NCBI GenBank assembly: GCA_021772025.1
Contig: JAETNT010000008.1
Coordinates: forward strand, 1-64,000
Source: Enterocloster bolteae
Lineage (GTDB): Bacteria; Bacillota; Clostridia; Lachnospirales; Lachnospiraceae
Length of the DNA: 64,000 nt
Direction: 5' to 3'
This document shows positions 44,165 through 52,579 of this stretch, piece after piece. Position numbers and translations under genes: made by a program. Numbering within the stretch: the first letter of the stretch is position 1; each line of letters begins with the position of its first letter. Under the pieces are notes generated by a model. The model had not been told where the DNA came from and ran no database searches. It saw nothing but the letters and a program-made list of their open reading frames with translations.

Positions 44165-44202
44165 GTATATACAAGTATATACTTTCTTAAAGGCTTTGTC
44201 AA
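44165..44202 (-). promoter_or_regulatory. mazEF promoter with tandem palindromic operator
   Basis: On the minus strand a perfect -35 TTGACA (44197-44202), 17-base spacer and -10 TATACT (44174-44179). Two copies of the self-complementary octamer GTATATAC (44165-44172 and 44175-44182) overlap the -10, separated by two bases. This is an apt site for autorepression by MazE. Confidence 0.75.
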
Positions 44203-44237
44203 TATTCAATTAAAAATCTCATAAGAAAAGGCACAGT

Positions 44238-44280
44238 AAAAATCAAGGCTCCCAAACAATGTGTCTGAAAGCCTTGATTC
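44238..44280 (-). terminator. Terminator of the DUF177-rpmF operon
   Basis: On the minus strand AATCAAGGCT/AGCCTTGATT (44241-44250 with 44270-44279) is a perfect 10-bp stem running into a T-tract, just after rpmF. Confidence 0.8.
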
Positions 44281-44316
44281 TACAGCATCTTTTAACTTTT
44301 TGTTATGTTCTGCTTT

Positions 44317-44499
44317 TTAGTTTTCTACATTAACGATTTCTCTCTTGTTGTAAGACCCGCAAGCCTTGCATACTCTGTGAGGCATCATCAACTCACCGCA
44401 TTTGCTGCACTTTACTAAGTTGGGAGCGCTCATCTTCCAATTTGCTCTACGGCTATCTCTTCTAGCTTTAGAAGACTTATTCTTTGGGCAGATAGACAT
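44317..44499 (-). CDS. rpmF: Ribosomal protein L32
   Basis: 60 residues. MSICPKNKSSKARRDSRRANWK start and the zinc-binding C-x2-C...C-x2-C pattern (CSKCGELMMPHRVCKAC), matching L32 of the Cys-containing type. It lies 3 bases after the DUF177 gene, the usual arrangement. Confidence 0.97.
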   Translation of the reverse strand: MSICPKNKSSKARRDSRRANWKMSAPNLVKCSKCGELMMPHRVCKACGSYNKREIVNVEN

Positions 44500-44502
44500 G
44501 GT

Positions 44503-45030
44503 TTACACCTCCTTAAACTGTTTAAAAATATCCTGGATGACTGACATTCTGGGATCAAAAGACTGTTTATCACAGCTGCAGGTCCCTCTGTTGAGATTCG
44601 CGCCGCATTGATTGCAGATTCCCCTGCAGTCTTCTTTACAGAGAACCTTCATCGGCAGATTCAGCAACAATTCATTGGTGACCAATTGGTCCACATCCAG
44701 ATTGTAACCGCTTATATAGGGTTGCTCATCCAACGCTTCTACCCGTTCCTCTTCAGTCTGGTTTAAGTCCAGATCCTGATCAATCTCCAGATCAAAAGGC
44801 ACCGTCACCGGCTCCAAACATCTGGCGCAGGGCATCTCCAAACTTAGTCTGGCAATTCCCTCCACATGCATCTGCCGGTTGCCCTGGTTGGCAATGGTTA
44901 AATGGACAGGAGCCTTTTCTACAATCTCATACACACCATCTGGGGTTTGAAACTGCTCCATCTCAAGATCCGGGGTATAGGTCTTCATCTTTCCTTGGCA
45001 GGAAAACAACTCTGATAAGTTAATCAGCAT
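44503..45030 (-). CDS. DUF177 (YceD-like) protein
   Basis: 175 residues. Contains the conserved Cys block CARCLEPVTVPFDLEIDQDL and the C-terminal VLCKEDCRGICNQCGANLN, the hallmark of DUF177 proteins linked with 23S rRNA accumulation and almost always encoded before rpmF. Ribosome site AGGAG; own consensus promoter upstream. Confidence 0.93.
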   Translation of the reverse strand: MLINLSELFSCQGKMKTYTPDLEMEQFQTPDGVYEIVEKAPVHLTIANQGNRQMHVEGIARLSLEMPCARCLEPVTVPFDLEIDQDLDLNQTEEERVEALDEQPYISGYNLDVDQLVTNELLLNLPMKVLCKEDCRGICNQCGANLNRGTCSCDKQSFDPRMSVIQDIFKQFKEV

Positions 45031-45057
45031 ATTAATCTCCTAATACGCACTTATCCT

Positions 45058-45086
45058 ATTATACAGATATGCGGGATATTTGTCAA
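45058..45086 (-). promoter_or_regulatory. Promoter of DUF177-rpmF
   Basis: On the minus strand a perfect consensus: -35 TTGACA (45081-45086), 17-base spacer, -10 TATAAT (45058-45063), in the gap after ackA. Confidence 0.85.
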
Positions 45087-45093
45087 CAAAAAC

Positions 45094-46287
45094 TTACACC
45101 AGAGCCAGAGTTTCCCTTGCGATTGCCAGCTCTTCATTGGTGGGAACTAACATTACCTTTACTTTGGAAGACGGAGTGGATATAATTCTCAGTTCACCCC
45201 GTACATTGTTGGCCTCATCGTCAATCTCAACGCCTAAATAACCTAAATACCGGCAGATTTCTTTTCTTGCGGTAATATCATTCTCTCCTACGCCTGCGGT
45301 AAATGCGATAGCGTCTACTCCGTTCATAGCTGCAGTGTAAGCGCCGATATACTTGGCTACGCGGTATTTAAATGAATCCAATGCCACCTCTGCCAAATGA
45401 TTGCCTTCTTCCGCCGCCTTTCCTACATCTCTAAAGTCGCTGGAGATGCCGCCGCTCATGCCAAGGATGCCGGATTTTTTATTGAAGATATTCAATACTT
45501 CATTGATATCCTTGCCTTCATGATTGCAGATATACTGAGCCACTGCCGGATCGATATCGCCGCTTCTGGTTCCCATGATTAAGCCTTCGAGAGGAGTTAA
45601 TCCCATACTGGTGTCCACGCACTTTCCGCCGATTGATGCGGATACGCTGGCGCCGTTTCCTAAATGGCATACAATAACTCTTCCTTTTTCCGGATCCAAA
45701 CCGCCGAACTTAATAACCTCTCCGGATACAAATTTATGGCTGGTGCCGTGGAAGCCATATCTGCGAAGCCCATATTTCTCCAGATACTCGTGAGGAATTG
45801 CATAAGTATATGCCTTCTCCGGCATAGCCATGCCGAATGCAGTGTCAAATACCGCTACGTTGGGCTTACCGGGCATTGCCGCCTCGCACGCTTCGATACC
45901 GATAAGATTGGCAGGATTGTGTAAGGGGCCTAAGTCAAAGCACTCCCGAATCACTCTCTTTACATCATCGTTTACAATGATGGAATCGCTGTAAACGGTT
46001 CCTCCGTGAAGTACCCGATGGCCGATTGCGGAAATCTCGTCTGCACTGGCGATTACACCGTGATCCTTATCCATTAAGGCATCCATTACCAGCTGAACCG
46101 CTACCTTGTGATCCGGCATGGGACTCTCTACAACATAGTCTTCCTTGCCGGCCGGCTTGTGGGTCAGCTTGGAACCTTCGATGCTGATTCTCTCACACAG
46201 GCCCTTTGCCAGCACGCTCTCATTGTCCATATCAATTAACTGATATTTTAAGGAAGAGCTTCCGCAGTTAATAACTAAAATCTTCAT
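45094..46287 (-). CDS. ackA: Acetate kinase
   Basis: 397 residues, standard length. Signatures LVINCGSSSLKYQL at the N-terminus, GHRVLHGG, RRYGFHGTSHKFVS and IAFTAGVGEN. Converts acetyl phosphate plus ADP to acetate plus ATP. It follows pduL by 50 bases; ribosome site AAAGGAG. Confidence 0.98.
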   Translation of the reverse strand: MKILVINCGSSSLKYQLIDMDNESVLAKGLCERISIEGSKLTHKPAGKEDYVVESPMPDHKVAVQLVMDALMDKDHGVIASADEISAIGHRVLHGGTVYSDSIIVNDDVKRVIRECFDLGPLHNPANLIGIEACEAAMPGKPNVAVFDTAFGMAMPEKAYTYAIPHEYLEKYGLRRYGFHGTSHKFVSGEVIKFGGLDPEKGRVIVCHLGNGASVSASIGGKCVDTSMGLTPLEGLIMGTRSGDIDPAVAQYICNHEGKDINEVLNIFNKKSGILGMSGGISSDFRDVGKAAEEGNHLAEVALDSFKYRVAKYIGAYTAAMNGVDAIAFTAGVGENDITARKEICRYLGYLGVEIDDEANNVRGELRIISTPSSKVKVMLVPTNEELAIARETLALV

Positions 46288-46337
46288 TTTGGTTTATCTC
46301 CTTTAAGATTGAATTATTTGTAATCATTCAGCCGCGA

Positions 46338-46907
46338 TTACTTTACGATCTCGCCGTATACTTCCTTGCCGCAGCCTGCTGCATTGGACTCGTCGGTATC
46401 GATGTGCATAGCCAAAGCGAATTTGGGGCTGACCCGCACTACTACATCGCCGAATACCAGGCTTCTGCCGTCAGTATCAATCTTAACGGAAACTACATCC
46501 TTGTCATTTACGCCTAAAGCAGCTGCATCCTCGGGAGTTGCATGGATGTGGCGCTTTGCAACAATAACGCCCTGGCTAATCTCTACTTCGCCGCAGGGAC
46601 CCACTAATTTGCAGGGAGCGCTGCCTGCAACATCGCCCGACTCTCTTACCGGAGCTGCCACGCCGATGGAACGGGCATCAGTTAAGGATAGCTCAACCTG
46701 ATCCGCCGGTCTTACCGGGCCTAAAATGGAAACTCTCTCCAAAGACTTCTTAGGACCTACTACGGTGACTCTCTCTTCACAGGCATACTGACCAGGCTGA
46801 GACAAATCCTTTTTGTGGGTCAGCTCATGTCCCTTACCAAACAGAGTCTCTAATGTCTCCTGGGTTACATGTACGTGGCGTGCAGATGTTTCAACAATAA
46901 ATTTCAT
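46338..46907 (-). CDS. pduL: Phosphate propanoyltransferase, PduL type
   Basis: 189 residues. Two PduL half-domains carry the metal-binding His motifs ARHVHVTQETLETLFG and AKRHIHATPEDAAALG, with GPCGEVEISQGV between. Transfers acyl groups from CoA to phosphate (acetyl- or propanoyl-phosphate). It lacks the N-terminal encapsulation peptide of microcompartment PduL and sits directly before ackA, so it probably replaces Pta in acetate formation. Confidence 0.95.
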   Translation of the reverse strand: MKFIVETSARHVHVTQETLETLFGKGHELTHKKDLSQPGQYACEERVTVVGPKKSLERVSILGPVRPADQVELSLTDARSIGVAAPVRESGDVAGSAPCKLVGPCGEVEISQGVIVAKRHIHATPEDAAALGVNDKDVVSVKIDTDGRSLVFGDVVVRVSPKFALAMHIDTDESNAAGCGKEVYGEIVK

Positions 46908-46970
46908 GGTACCGCTTCTCCTTATTACGTGTAATTTTAATCAACAACATGCGTGTGTGATTCTATCTCT

Positions 46971-46999
46971 ATTTTAGGGGGTTTGCCACAAATTTTCAA
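46971..46999 (-). promoter_or_regulatory. Promoter of pduL-ackA
   Basis: On the minus strand -35 TTGAAA (46994-46999), 17-base spacer, -10 TAAAAT (46971-46976), about 65 bases before pduL. Confidence 0.6.
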
Positions 47000-47040
47000 G
47001 TCCCAGCTTTGCATACTTTGCACTTTTTACAAAACAAATG

Positions 47041-47373
47041 TCAGATTTTTTCAAACCGATCTACATCCGTCACGAAAATAGTAGCACCGCCGATCTCCAC
47101 ATGCATAGGCATGGTGCCGTAATTAACCATGGAAGTGCCGGACATGTAAGGAACATTGACGGTGATCTTCTGACGTTTTCCACATTCCTTCTTAATAATG
47201 CCGATTACCTTATCCACCTGATCATCCTCTGTACCGATTAACAGAGTGGTATTTCCCTTTTTTAAAAATCCTCCCGTAGTAGAAAGCTTAGTAATGCTGA
47301 AATGGTTCTGGGTCAATTCGGCGATTACATCATCCTCATTATCGTTTCGTACAATAGCGTATACTAATTTCAT
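47041..47373 (-). CDS. darA: Cyclic-di-AMP receptor DarA (PstA), PII-like
   Basis: 110 residues. It begins MKLVYAIVRNDNEDDVIAEL and has the TTGGFLKKGNTTLLIG loop and the MPMHVEIGGATIFV ending of DarA. PII-like trimer that binds c-di-AMP in the cytoplasm; its output is unclear. Ribosome site AAGGAGG. A TATACT -10 at about 47457-47462 lies upstream, without a clear -35. Confidence 0.95.
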   Translation of the reverse strand: MKLVYAIVRNDNEDDVIAELTQNHFSITKLSTTGGFLKKGNTTLLIGTEDDQVDKVIGIIKKECGKRQKITVNVPYMSGTSMVNYGTMPMHVEIGGATIFVTDVDRFEKI

Positions 47374-47506
47374 ATGAGATTCCTCCTTACTTTTCCACGG
47401 CTCAGGGGCTGCTTTCTAAAATACGCTGCCCCTGTCTGGAGCTTTATTTCATATGTTTAGTATAACACAATTTTTCTTAAAAATCTGTAAATTTTTAAAG
47501 GAATCT

Positions 47507-47866
47507 CTAACTCTCATCAGACAATGAAGCCCGCGCTTTTTGAATGAGAGCCTTTGCTTCTTCTTTTTTAAGAACCTTGCCATAAGACACCACTTTTCCA
47601 TCCACCACCAGCGCCGGAGTAGTCATAACCCCATAGGCCGCAATCCGGGCAAAGTCTGTCACATGGTCAATGGATGGATCCATCTGAAGTTCTTTTAACG
47701 CTTCTCGGACAGCGTCCTCCAGAGCGTTGCATTTGGCGCATCCGCCTCCCAGCACCTTGACTCCAAAAGCGGGCTTTTCCGCTTCCGCCTGCGCCATAGT
47801 TTCCGGAGCGCAGTTTCCGCTGCAGCAGGTTTTTGTTTCTTCTTTTTTCTTACTAAACAGTCCCAT
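47507..47866 (-). CDS. Thioredoxin-like redox-active disulfide protein
   Basis: 119 residues. A short Cys-rich N-terminus (TCCSGNCAPE) precedes a TIGR00412-like thioredoxin fold with GGGCAKCNALE (CxxC) and cis-Pro motif VMTTPALVVDGKVVSYG. Starts 12 bases after the permease gene, so it works with it. Probably a redox or metal-thiol partner of the permease in metal/metalloid efflux. Confidence 0.9.
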   Translation of the reverse strand: MGLFSKKKEETKTCCSGNCAPETMAQAEAEKPAFGVKVLGGGCAKCNALEDAVREALKELQMDPSIDHVTDFARIAAYGVMTTPALVVDGKVVSYGKVLKKEEAKALIQKARASLSDES

Positions 47867-47878
47867 AAGTAATTCCTC

Positions 47879-48880
47879 CTAAAAAATGATTAATTGAAAT
47901 GCATTAAACAGGTAACCAATAATCATAATGCCAATCGTACAGATACCGGCGAATAAGGTCAGCAGTTTGGGCTTTACCGCTTTGCGGAGCATAATCATAG
48001 ACGGTAAGCTTAGTGTGGTAACCGCCATCATAAAAGCTAAAATCGTACCAAGCTGCGCTCCTTTGTAAAGCAGAGCTTCTGCCACAGGAATCGTGCCGAA
48101 AATATCCGCATACATGGGAACACCTACCAGTGTGGCAAGGACAACGCCGAAAGGATTATTACCGCCTAATACAGCTTCAATCCAGCTTTCCGGTATCCAG
48201 TTATGAATAACCGCTCCAATGCCTACCCCAATCAAAATGTACGGAAATACCTTCTGAAAAGTGGAGACAACTTGTTCCTTCGCAAATTGAATCCGTTCCC
48301 GTCTTGTCAGTGCAGGGACTTCAATGTCCACACTCCCGGCCTTTCGGATAAATTCCTCCACATAAGGTTCCATGTGCAGCCGCTCAATCAAAGCCCCTCC
48401 CGTCACGGCAATCACCAACCCCATTGCCACATAGATAACAGCGACCTTCGCTCCAAAAATACTTGTCAGAAGGATAAGGCTTCCTAAATCCACCATAGGT
48501 GATGAAATCAGAAAAGAAAACGTAACTCCTAAAGGCAGCCCGGCGCTGGTAAAACCGATAAACAGCGGAATGGATGAGCAAGAGCAAAAAGGCGTTACCG
48601 TCCCCAGCAGCGCGGATATGATATTTGCACCGATGCCATGGAACCGGCCCAATATCCGTTTGCTTCGCTCCGGCGGAAAGTAGCTCTGAATATAGGAAAT
48701 AGCAAAAATCAAAAAGCAGAGCAGCACAGTAATTTTCAATACGTCATAAAAGAAAAACCGGACGCTTCCTCCTGCCCGTCCCCCCACGTCCAGCCCCAGC
48801 ATGGAAAGGCCTCTGCCAATCAGCTCATTAAGCCACTTCATCCCTAAAATCTGGTCTTGAATGAATTGCCATACACTCAT
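47879..48880 (-). CDS. Permease of the DUF318/ArsP-like family
   Basis: 333 residues, about eight membrane segments. Motif GTVTPFCSCSSIPLFIGF with the adjacent Cys-Ser-Cys in a membrane segment is diagnostic of this family, as is FLISSPMVDLGSLILL. Members export organoarsenicals or metals. It is preceded by an ArsR-box-like palindrome and lies downstream of arsR in the same direction. Confidence 0.9.
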   Translation of the reverse strand: MSVWQFIQDQILGMKWLNELIGRGLSMLGLDVGGRAGGSVRFFFYDVLKITVLLCFLIFAISYIQSYFPPERSKRILGRFHGIGANIISALLGTVTPFCSCSSIPLFIGFTSAGLPLGVTFSFLISSPMVDLGSLILLTSIFGAKVAVIYVAMGLVIAVTGGALIERLHMEPYVEEFIRKAGSVDIEVPALTRRERIQFAKEQVVSTFQKVFPYILIGVGIGAVIHNWIPESWIEAVLGGNNPFGVVLATLVGVPMYADIFGTIPVAEALLYKGAQLGTILAFMMAVTTLSLPSMIMLRKAVKPKLLTLFAGICTIGIMIIGYLFNAFQLIIF

Positions 48881-48914
48881 TAAAAACCCTCTCTTTCAAC
48901 TTTCTACATAATAT

Positions 48915-48930
48915 ATCAAATTTTTTTGAT
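48915..48930. promoter_or_regulatory. ArsR-type operator 1, before the permease
   Basis: ATCAAATTTTTTTGAT: inverted half-sites ATCAA/TTGAT with a six-base spacer. The same pattern occurs as ATCAACTTTTTTTGAT before arsR (49301-49316). Lies 35 bases before the permease start. Confidence 0.65.
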
Positions 48931-48941
48931 GTTTTGGATTA

Positions 48942-48976
48942 AGATAAACGCCATCTCATTATGATGGCGTTTATCT
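48942..48976. terminator. Strong hairpin after arsR
   Basis: AGATAAACGCCATC/GATGGCGTTTATCT is a perfect 14-bp stem with a 7-base loop that overlaps the arsR stop. It separates arsR from the permease gene. Confidence 0.65.
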
Positions 48977-49285
48977 GTCACATGAGAAGCATCCTCCCTC
49001 TTGCTCCGTGTCCGGAGTCGTAATGGCCAGCAACAGCTCCACCGCTTTATCCCTGCCAGCCCTGCTCAAACGATAATGCGTCCATTTGCCCTCTTGCCGG
49101 CTTATCACAAGTCCGGAGTCACACAAAATTTTCATATGGTAAGATAATCCCGACTGTGTCAAATCCATGGGTTCCTGCAAAACACAGGCGCATTTTTCTC
49201 CGCTGCGTAACTGCTCCAGAATAGCAAGACGTTTGGGATCACACAAGGCTTTAAATATTTTTGCATTCTCCAGATAGCTTTCCAT
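48971..49285 (-). CDS. ArsR family metalloregulator
   Basis: 104 residues from ATG 49285 (TTGGAGGATTGC upstream). Winged helix with KCACVLQEPMDLTQSGLSYHMKILCDSGLV, the CxC lying in the alpha-3-like metal site known for As(III)/Sb(III)-type ArsR sensors. The C-terminus ends in another Cys pair (CFSC). It should repress its own gene and the permease operon until metal binds. A longer start at 49336 would cover the operator. Confidence 0.92.
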   Translation of the reverse strand: MESYLENAKIFKALCDPKRLAILEQLRSGEKCACVLQEPMDLTQSGLSYHMKILCDSGLVISRQEGKWTHYRLSRAGRDKAVELLLAITTPDTEQEGGCFSCDR

Positions 49286-49300
49286 GCAATCCTCCAAAAC

Positions 49301-49316
49301 ATCAACTTTTTTTGAT
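49301..49316. promoter_or_regulatory. ArsR-type operator 2, before arsR
   Basis: ATCAACTTTTTTTGAT, 15 bases before the arsR start. It matches operator 1 at 15 of 16 positions in direct orientation. Confidence 0.65.
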
Positions 49317-49376
49317 ATGTTTAGTATATACGGCAATCACCCGTTTGTCAACACCCGTTTCTCTTAATTCCTGTCA

Positions 49377-50744
49377 TCAGGCGGTCCGGGCTCTTCCGGT
49401 TACCAGTTCTCCCTGATCTTTTTTTACTTTTTTCATTCTCCAATAGTAAACCGGCACCAGAGGAACCAATGCCATAATCCAGGCGGCCGGGTCGGCAAAA
49501 CAAATGCCTGTATAGCCAAAAGAACCGGATAGCAAAAGGATTGCCCCAAACCGGGCCGCCAGTTCAAAAATACCTCCCAGCATAGGAACCAGTCCGTCTC
49601 CCAGGCCCTGTAAGGTATTTCGGTATAAAAAAATCAAGCTTAAAGGCGGATAGAACCAGGCAGAGATCTTTAAATACCGGACTCCGTACTGGATCATTTG
49701 TCCGCTCTCCCCTGACGCAAAGACCTGCATCAGCTGCGGACCAAACAAATATACTGCCCCTCCGGCTGCGGCACTGCATACCAGGCAGATAACAAAGCCG
49801 GCAGATACTCCGGTCTGCACTCGGTCAAGCCGGCCTGCGCCCATGTTCTGGCCGGTATAGGTTGCCATGGCGACCCCCAGAGACGGAAAAGCCTGAGTAG
49901 CAATGTTTCCAATCTTTCCGGCCGCGGAAAATCCGGCAATATATACCGGGCCAAGACAGTTTAAAGCTGCCTGGACAATCATGGTACCCACAGCTGTACT
50001 AGAAAACTGAAGTCCCATGGGAACCCCTACTCCCAAAAGCTTTCCGGCACTATAAATATCCGCTGTAATATCCTGTCTGGAAATCTTCAATATCTCATAT
50101 CTCTTAGCAATATGGCGGATACATAAAAGAGCAGACACAGCCTGAGCAATCAGAGTAGCATAGGCAGCTCCCTCTACTCCGGTATGGAAAGCCAGAATAA
50201 ACACAATATCCAATACAATATTAATTACAGAAGAAATAACTAAAAACACCAGAGGCGTCTTACTGTCTCCCAAAGCCCTCAGCATACCGGCCAGCATATT
50301 AAAAGCAAATGTAATGAGAATACCGGCAAATAATACCCCCAGATAGCTCCTGGTTTGAACGAAAATTTCCTCAGGTGTGTTCATCAGATGGAGAATGGGA
50401 TTTAGCCCCAGTACCAACAAGGCTGTCATAGCTGCTCCCAAAACAATGCATAACCACACGGACACGCCTTCATAGCGCTGTAATGCTTTTTGATCCCCTG
50501 CCCCGAACTGCTGGGCCAAAATGACAGAAAATCCGCTGGTAAGACCCGTTACTAACCCCCAAACCAGAAAAACCACGCTTCCGGTAGAGCCTACCGCCGC
50601 CAAGGCATTCACCCCTAAAAAACGGCCGACAATCACAGAATCTACCACGTTGTAAAATTGCTGAAAAATATTCCCCGCCAGTACCGGCAGCATAAAATAA
50701 AGAATCAGGCGAACCGGACTTCCTTTTGTCATATCATTGGTCAT
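49377..50744 (-). CDS. MATE family efflux transporter
   Basis: 455 residues from ATG 50744 (GAGAGGAAAGAG upstream). Twelve predicted membrane segments; NIFQQFYNVVDSVIVGRFLG and GLTSGFSVILAQQFGAGDQKALQRY in the N-half, GMLRALGDSKTPLVFLVIS and YTGQNMGAGRLDRV later. Belongs to the NorM/DinF-like MatE group, different from the MATE gene at 28031-29386. Substrate unknown. Confidence 0.92.
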   Translation of the reverse strand: MTNDMTKGSPVRLILYFMLPVLAGNIFQQFYNVVDSVIVGRFLGVNALAAVGSTGSVVFLVWGLVTGLTSGFSVILAQQFGAGDQKALQRYEGVSVWLCIVLGAAMTALLVLGLNPILHLMNTPEEIFVQTRSYLGVLFAGILITFAFNMLAGMLRALGDSKTPLVFLVISSVINIVLDIVFILAFHTGVEGAAYATLIAQAVSALLCIRHIAKRYEILKISRQDITADIYSAGKLLGVGVPMGLQFSSTAVGTMIVQAALNCLGPVYIAGFSAAGKIGNIATQAFPSLGVAMATYTGQNMGAGRLDRVQTGVSAGFVICLVCSAAAGGAVYLFGPQLMQVFASGESGQMIQYGVRYLKISAWFYPPLSLIFLYRNTLQGLGDGLVPMLGGIFELAARFGAILLLSGSFGYTGICFADPAAWIMALVPLVPVYYWRMKKVKKDQGELVTGRARTA

Positions 50745-51074
50745 TATCTCTTTCCTCTCTGTTTTCTTTTCTCTTGAATTCAAGAGTATACGCTCAAACT
50801 AATCTTTCGTCAATTTACTATTTTACCAATTTTAAAGGACTGAAAGTTCTGATTTTTGGTTTTACTGCTTTAAAGGCAAATAAACAAGGAAATTTTTTTC
50901 AGCTCCCAAACCGTATAATTCTCTCCAAATCCGTCCATCATTTCTATATGACACAATCAAATTCCCGCTGCCGAAAGCGGGGTATTTGACCCTGCCGGCA
51001 ACAGACAAATATACACATAAGCAGGTCTGTCCGGTTCGTTGCCTGCAGGAATAACCAATGCGGAGGGAAGAACT
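50745..51074 (+). promoter_or_regulatory. Leader region of sigG with a long-range stem
   Basis: 330 bases between the divergent MATE gene and sigG. CCTGCCGGCAAC (50991-51002) pairs with GTTGCCTGCAGG (51038-51049) at 11 of 12 positions, and ACAGAC (51001-51006) with GTCTGT (51025-51030) inside the loop. The stem ends 12 bases before the GGAGGG ribosome site. There is no T-tract, so a role in translation or message stability is more likely than termination. I did not find a convincing sigma-F/G promoter. Confidence 0.45.
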
Positions 51075-51851
51075 ATGTCCGGATATAAAGTAGAAATCTG
51101 TGGGGTAAATACTGCCAAACTTCCCCTTCTTACCAACGACGAGAAGGAAGCTCTTTTCAAACGAATTCTGGAAGGCGATATGGAAGCCAGGGAACAGTAC
51201 ATCAAAGGAAATCTGCGCCTGGTTTTAAGCGTGATCCAAAGGTATGCCGGAAACAATGAAACCTTAGACGACCTGTTCCAGATTGGGTGCATCGGCCTGA
51301 TTAAGGCCATTGACAACTTTGACATCACACAGAACGTACGTTTTTCAACCTATGCGGTTCCTATGATTTTGGGGGAGGTAAGACGGTATCTGAGAGACAA
51401 TAACTCCATTCGGGTCAGCCGTTCTCTGAGGGATACTGCCTACAAGGCCATCTATGCCAAAGAAGGCTTAACCCGTCGGAACATGAAAGAGCCTACCATT
51501 ATGGAAATTGCTGAAGAGATCGGAGTCAGCAAGGAGGAAATCACCTATGCTCTGGATGCCATTCAAAGTCCGGTAAGCCTTTATGAACCTGTCTATACAG
51601 ACGGCGGCGATCCTCTTTACGTAATGGATCAGATAAGCGATAAAAAGAACATAGAAGAAAACTGGGTGGAAAACATTTCTTTAAACGAAGCCATGAAACG
51701 GCTTCCCGAAAGAGAACGTCACATTATTGACATGCGGTTTTTTGAAGGGAAAACCCAAACAGAAGTAGCGGAAGAAATCCATATCAGTCAGGCCCAGGTC
51801 AGCAGACTGGAAAAAAACGCGCTGAAAATCATGCGTAATTATCTGGGATAG
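51075..51851 (+). CDS. sigG: Forespore sigma factor SigG
   Basis: 258 residues, the same size as in Bacillus. KVEICGVNTAKLPLL at the N-terminus and NLRLVLSVIQRYAGNNETLDDLFQ, VPMILGEVRRYLRDNNSIRVSRSLRD and TQTEVAEEIHISQAQVSRLEKNAL are near-identical to sigma-G. Directs late forespore transcription. ATG 51075 has GGAGGGAAGAACT upstream; an in-frame start at 51039 lies in the leader stem. Confidence 0.96.
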   Translation: MSGYKVEICGVNTAKLPLLTNDEKEALFKRILEGDMEAREQYIKGNLRLVLSVIQRYAGNNETLDDLFQIGCIGLIKAIDNFDITQNVRFSTYAVPMILGEVRRYLRDNNSIRVSRSLRDTAYKAIYAKEGLTRRNMKEPTIMEIAEEIGVSKEEITYALDAIQSPVSLYEPVYTDGGDPLYVMDQISDKKNIEENWVENISLNEAMKRLPERERHIIDMRFFEGKTQTEVAEEIHISQAQVSRLEKNALKIMRNYLG

Positions 51852-51913
51852 ATATCCTCAGCGGGCAAGAATTACCTTTGAGAAATCTATATCGTTTTCT
51901 TGCTGTCTAAAAA

Positions 51914-51955
51914 GCCCGGAGCCGGGCAGCTTTAATTCTGCACCGTACTCCGGGC
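51914..51955. terminator. Hairpin between convergent sigG and hsp20
   Basis: GCCCGGAG/CTCCGGGC is a perfect 8-bp stem with an inner GCCCGG/CCGGGC alternative. It sits between the two converging genes and may serve both. Confidence 0.5.
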
Positions 51956-51989
51956 CATATATTGGTAACTTTATGCGAAAGAGGGGTTG

Positions 51990-52466
51990 TTATCCCTCAA
52001 TGGCAATATACTTCTTTTCCTCGACTTCCGGTTTTCTCTCTTCTGTCTTGGGAATGCTCAGCTTCAATACCCCGCTTTCATACTTCGCATGGATGTCTTC
52101 CTGTTTCACATTTTCTCCAACATAGAATGATCTGCTCAGGCTGCCTGCATAGCGCTCCCGCCGGACAAACCTGCCGGTTTCTTTTTCTGTCTCTTCTTTG
52201 TCAAATCCCTTAGCCGCGCTGATCACCAGGCAACCGTCTTTCAGCTCCAGGGACAGCTCCTCCTTCTTAAAACCGGGTAGATCAATATCCACTTCATAAT
52301 GGTCACCATGCTCCTGCACATCTGCTTTCATCATGTTTGATGCATGGCGTCCGTATAATCTTCTCTGTGCCGTCTGCATTGCTTTATTGTCAAACACAGG
52401 GAAATCAAAAAAGTCGTCAAAGAAATCATCAAATAAGTTTTCTCCAAAAATACTAGGTGTCATCAT
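51990..52466 (-). CDS. Small heat shock protein, Hsp20/alpha-crystallin
   Basis: 158 residues. The alpha-crystallin domain spans about 45-145 (MMKADVQEHGDHYEVDIDLPGFKKEEL; SGVLKLSIPK), with a Phe/Asp-rich N-terminus (ENLFDDFFDDFFDFP) and Glu/Lys tail. ATP-independent holdase. Ribosome site AAAGGAG; own near-consensus promoter. Confidence 0.95.
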   Translation of the reverse strand: MMTPSIFGENLFDDFFDDFFDFPVFDNKAMQTAQRRLYGRHASNMMKADVQEHGDHYEVDIDLPGFKKEELSLELKDGCLVISAAKGFDKEETEKETGRFVRRERYAGSLSRSFYVGENVKQEDIHAKYESGVLKLSIPKTEERKPEVEEKKYIAIEG

Positions 52467-52579
52467 AAGTCATCGCTCCTTTTCCTAATTAAAAACAACT
52501 TGCAACTGGAACTGGGGATGCTTGGGAAGAAACCGAAACTTCTGAATTTGTTCTTTCCTCTTTCCTTTGTTCTATCTGT

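Noticed and set aside
50913-50970. Sigma-F/G promoter for sigG (GTATA and CATCATT)
   Set aside because: Spacing and -10 match are poor; I cannot support it.
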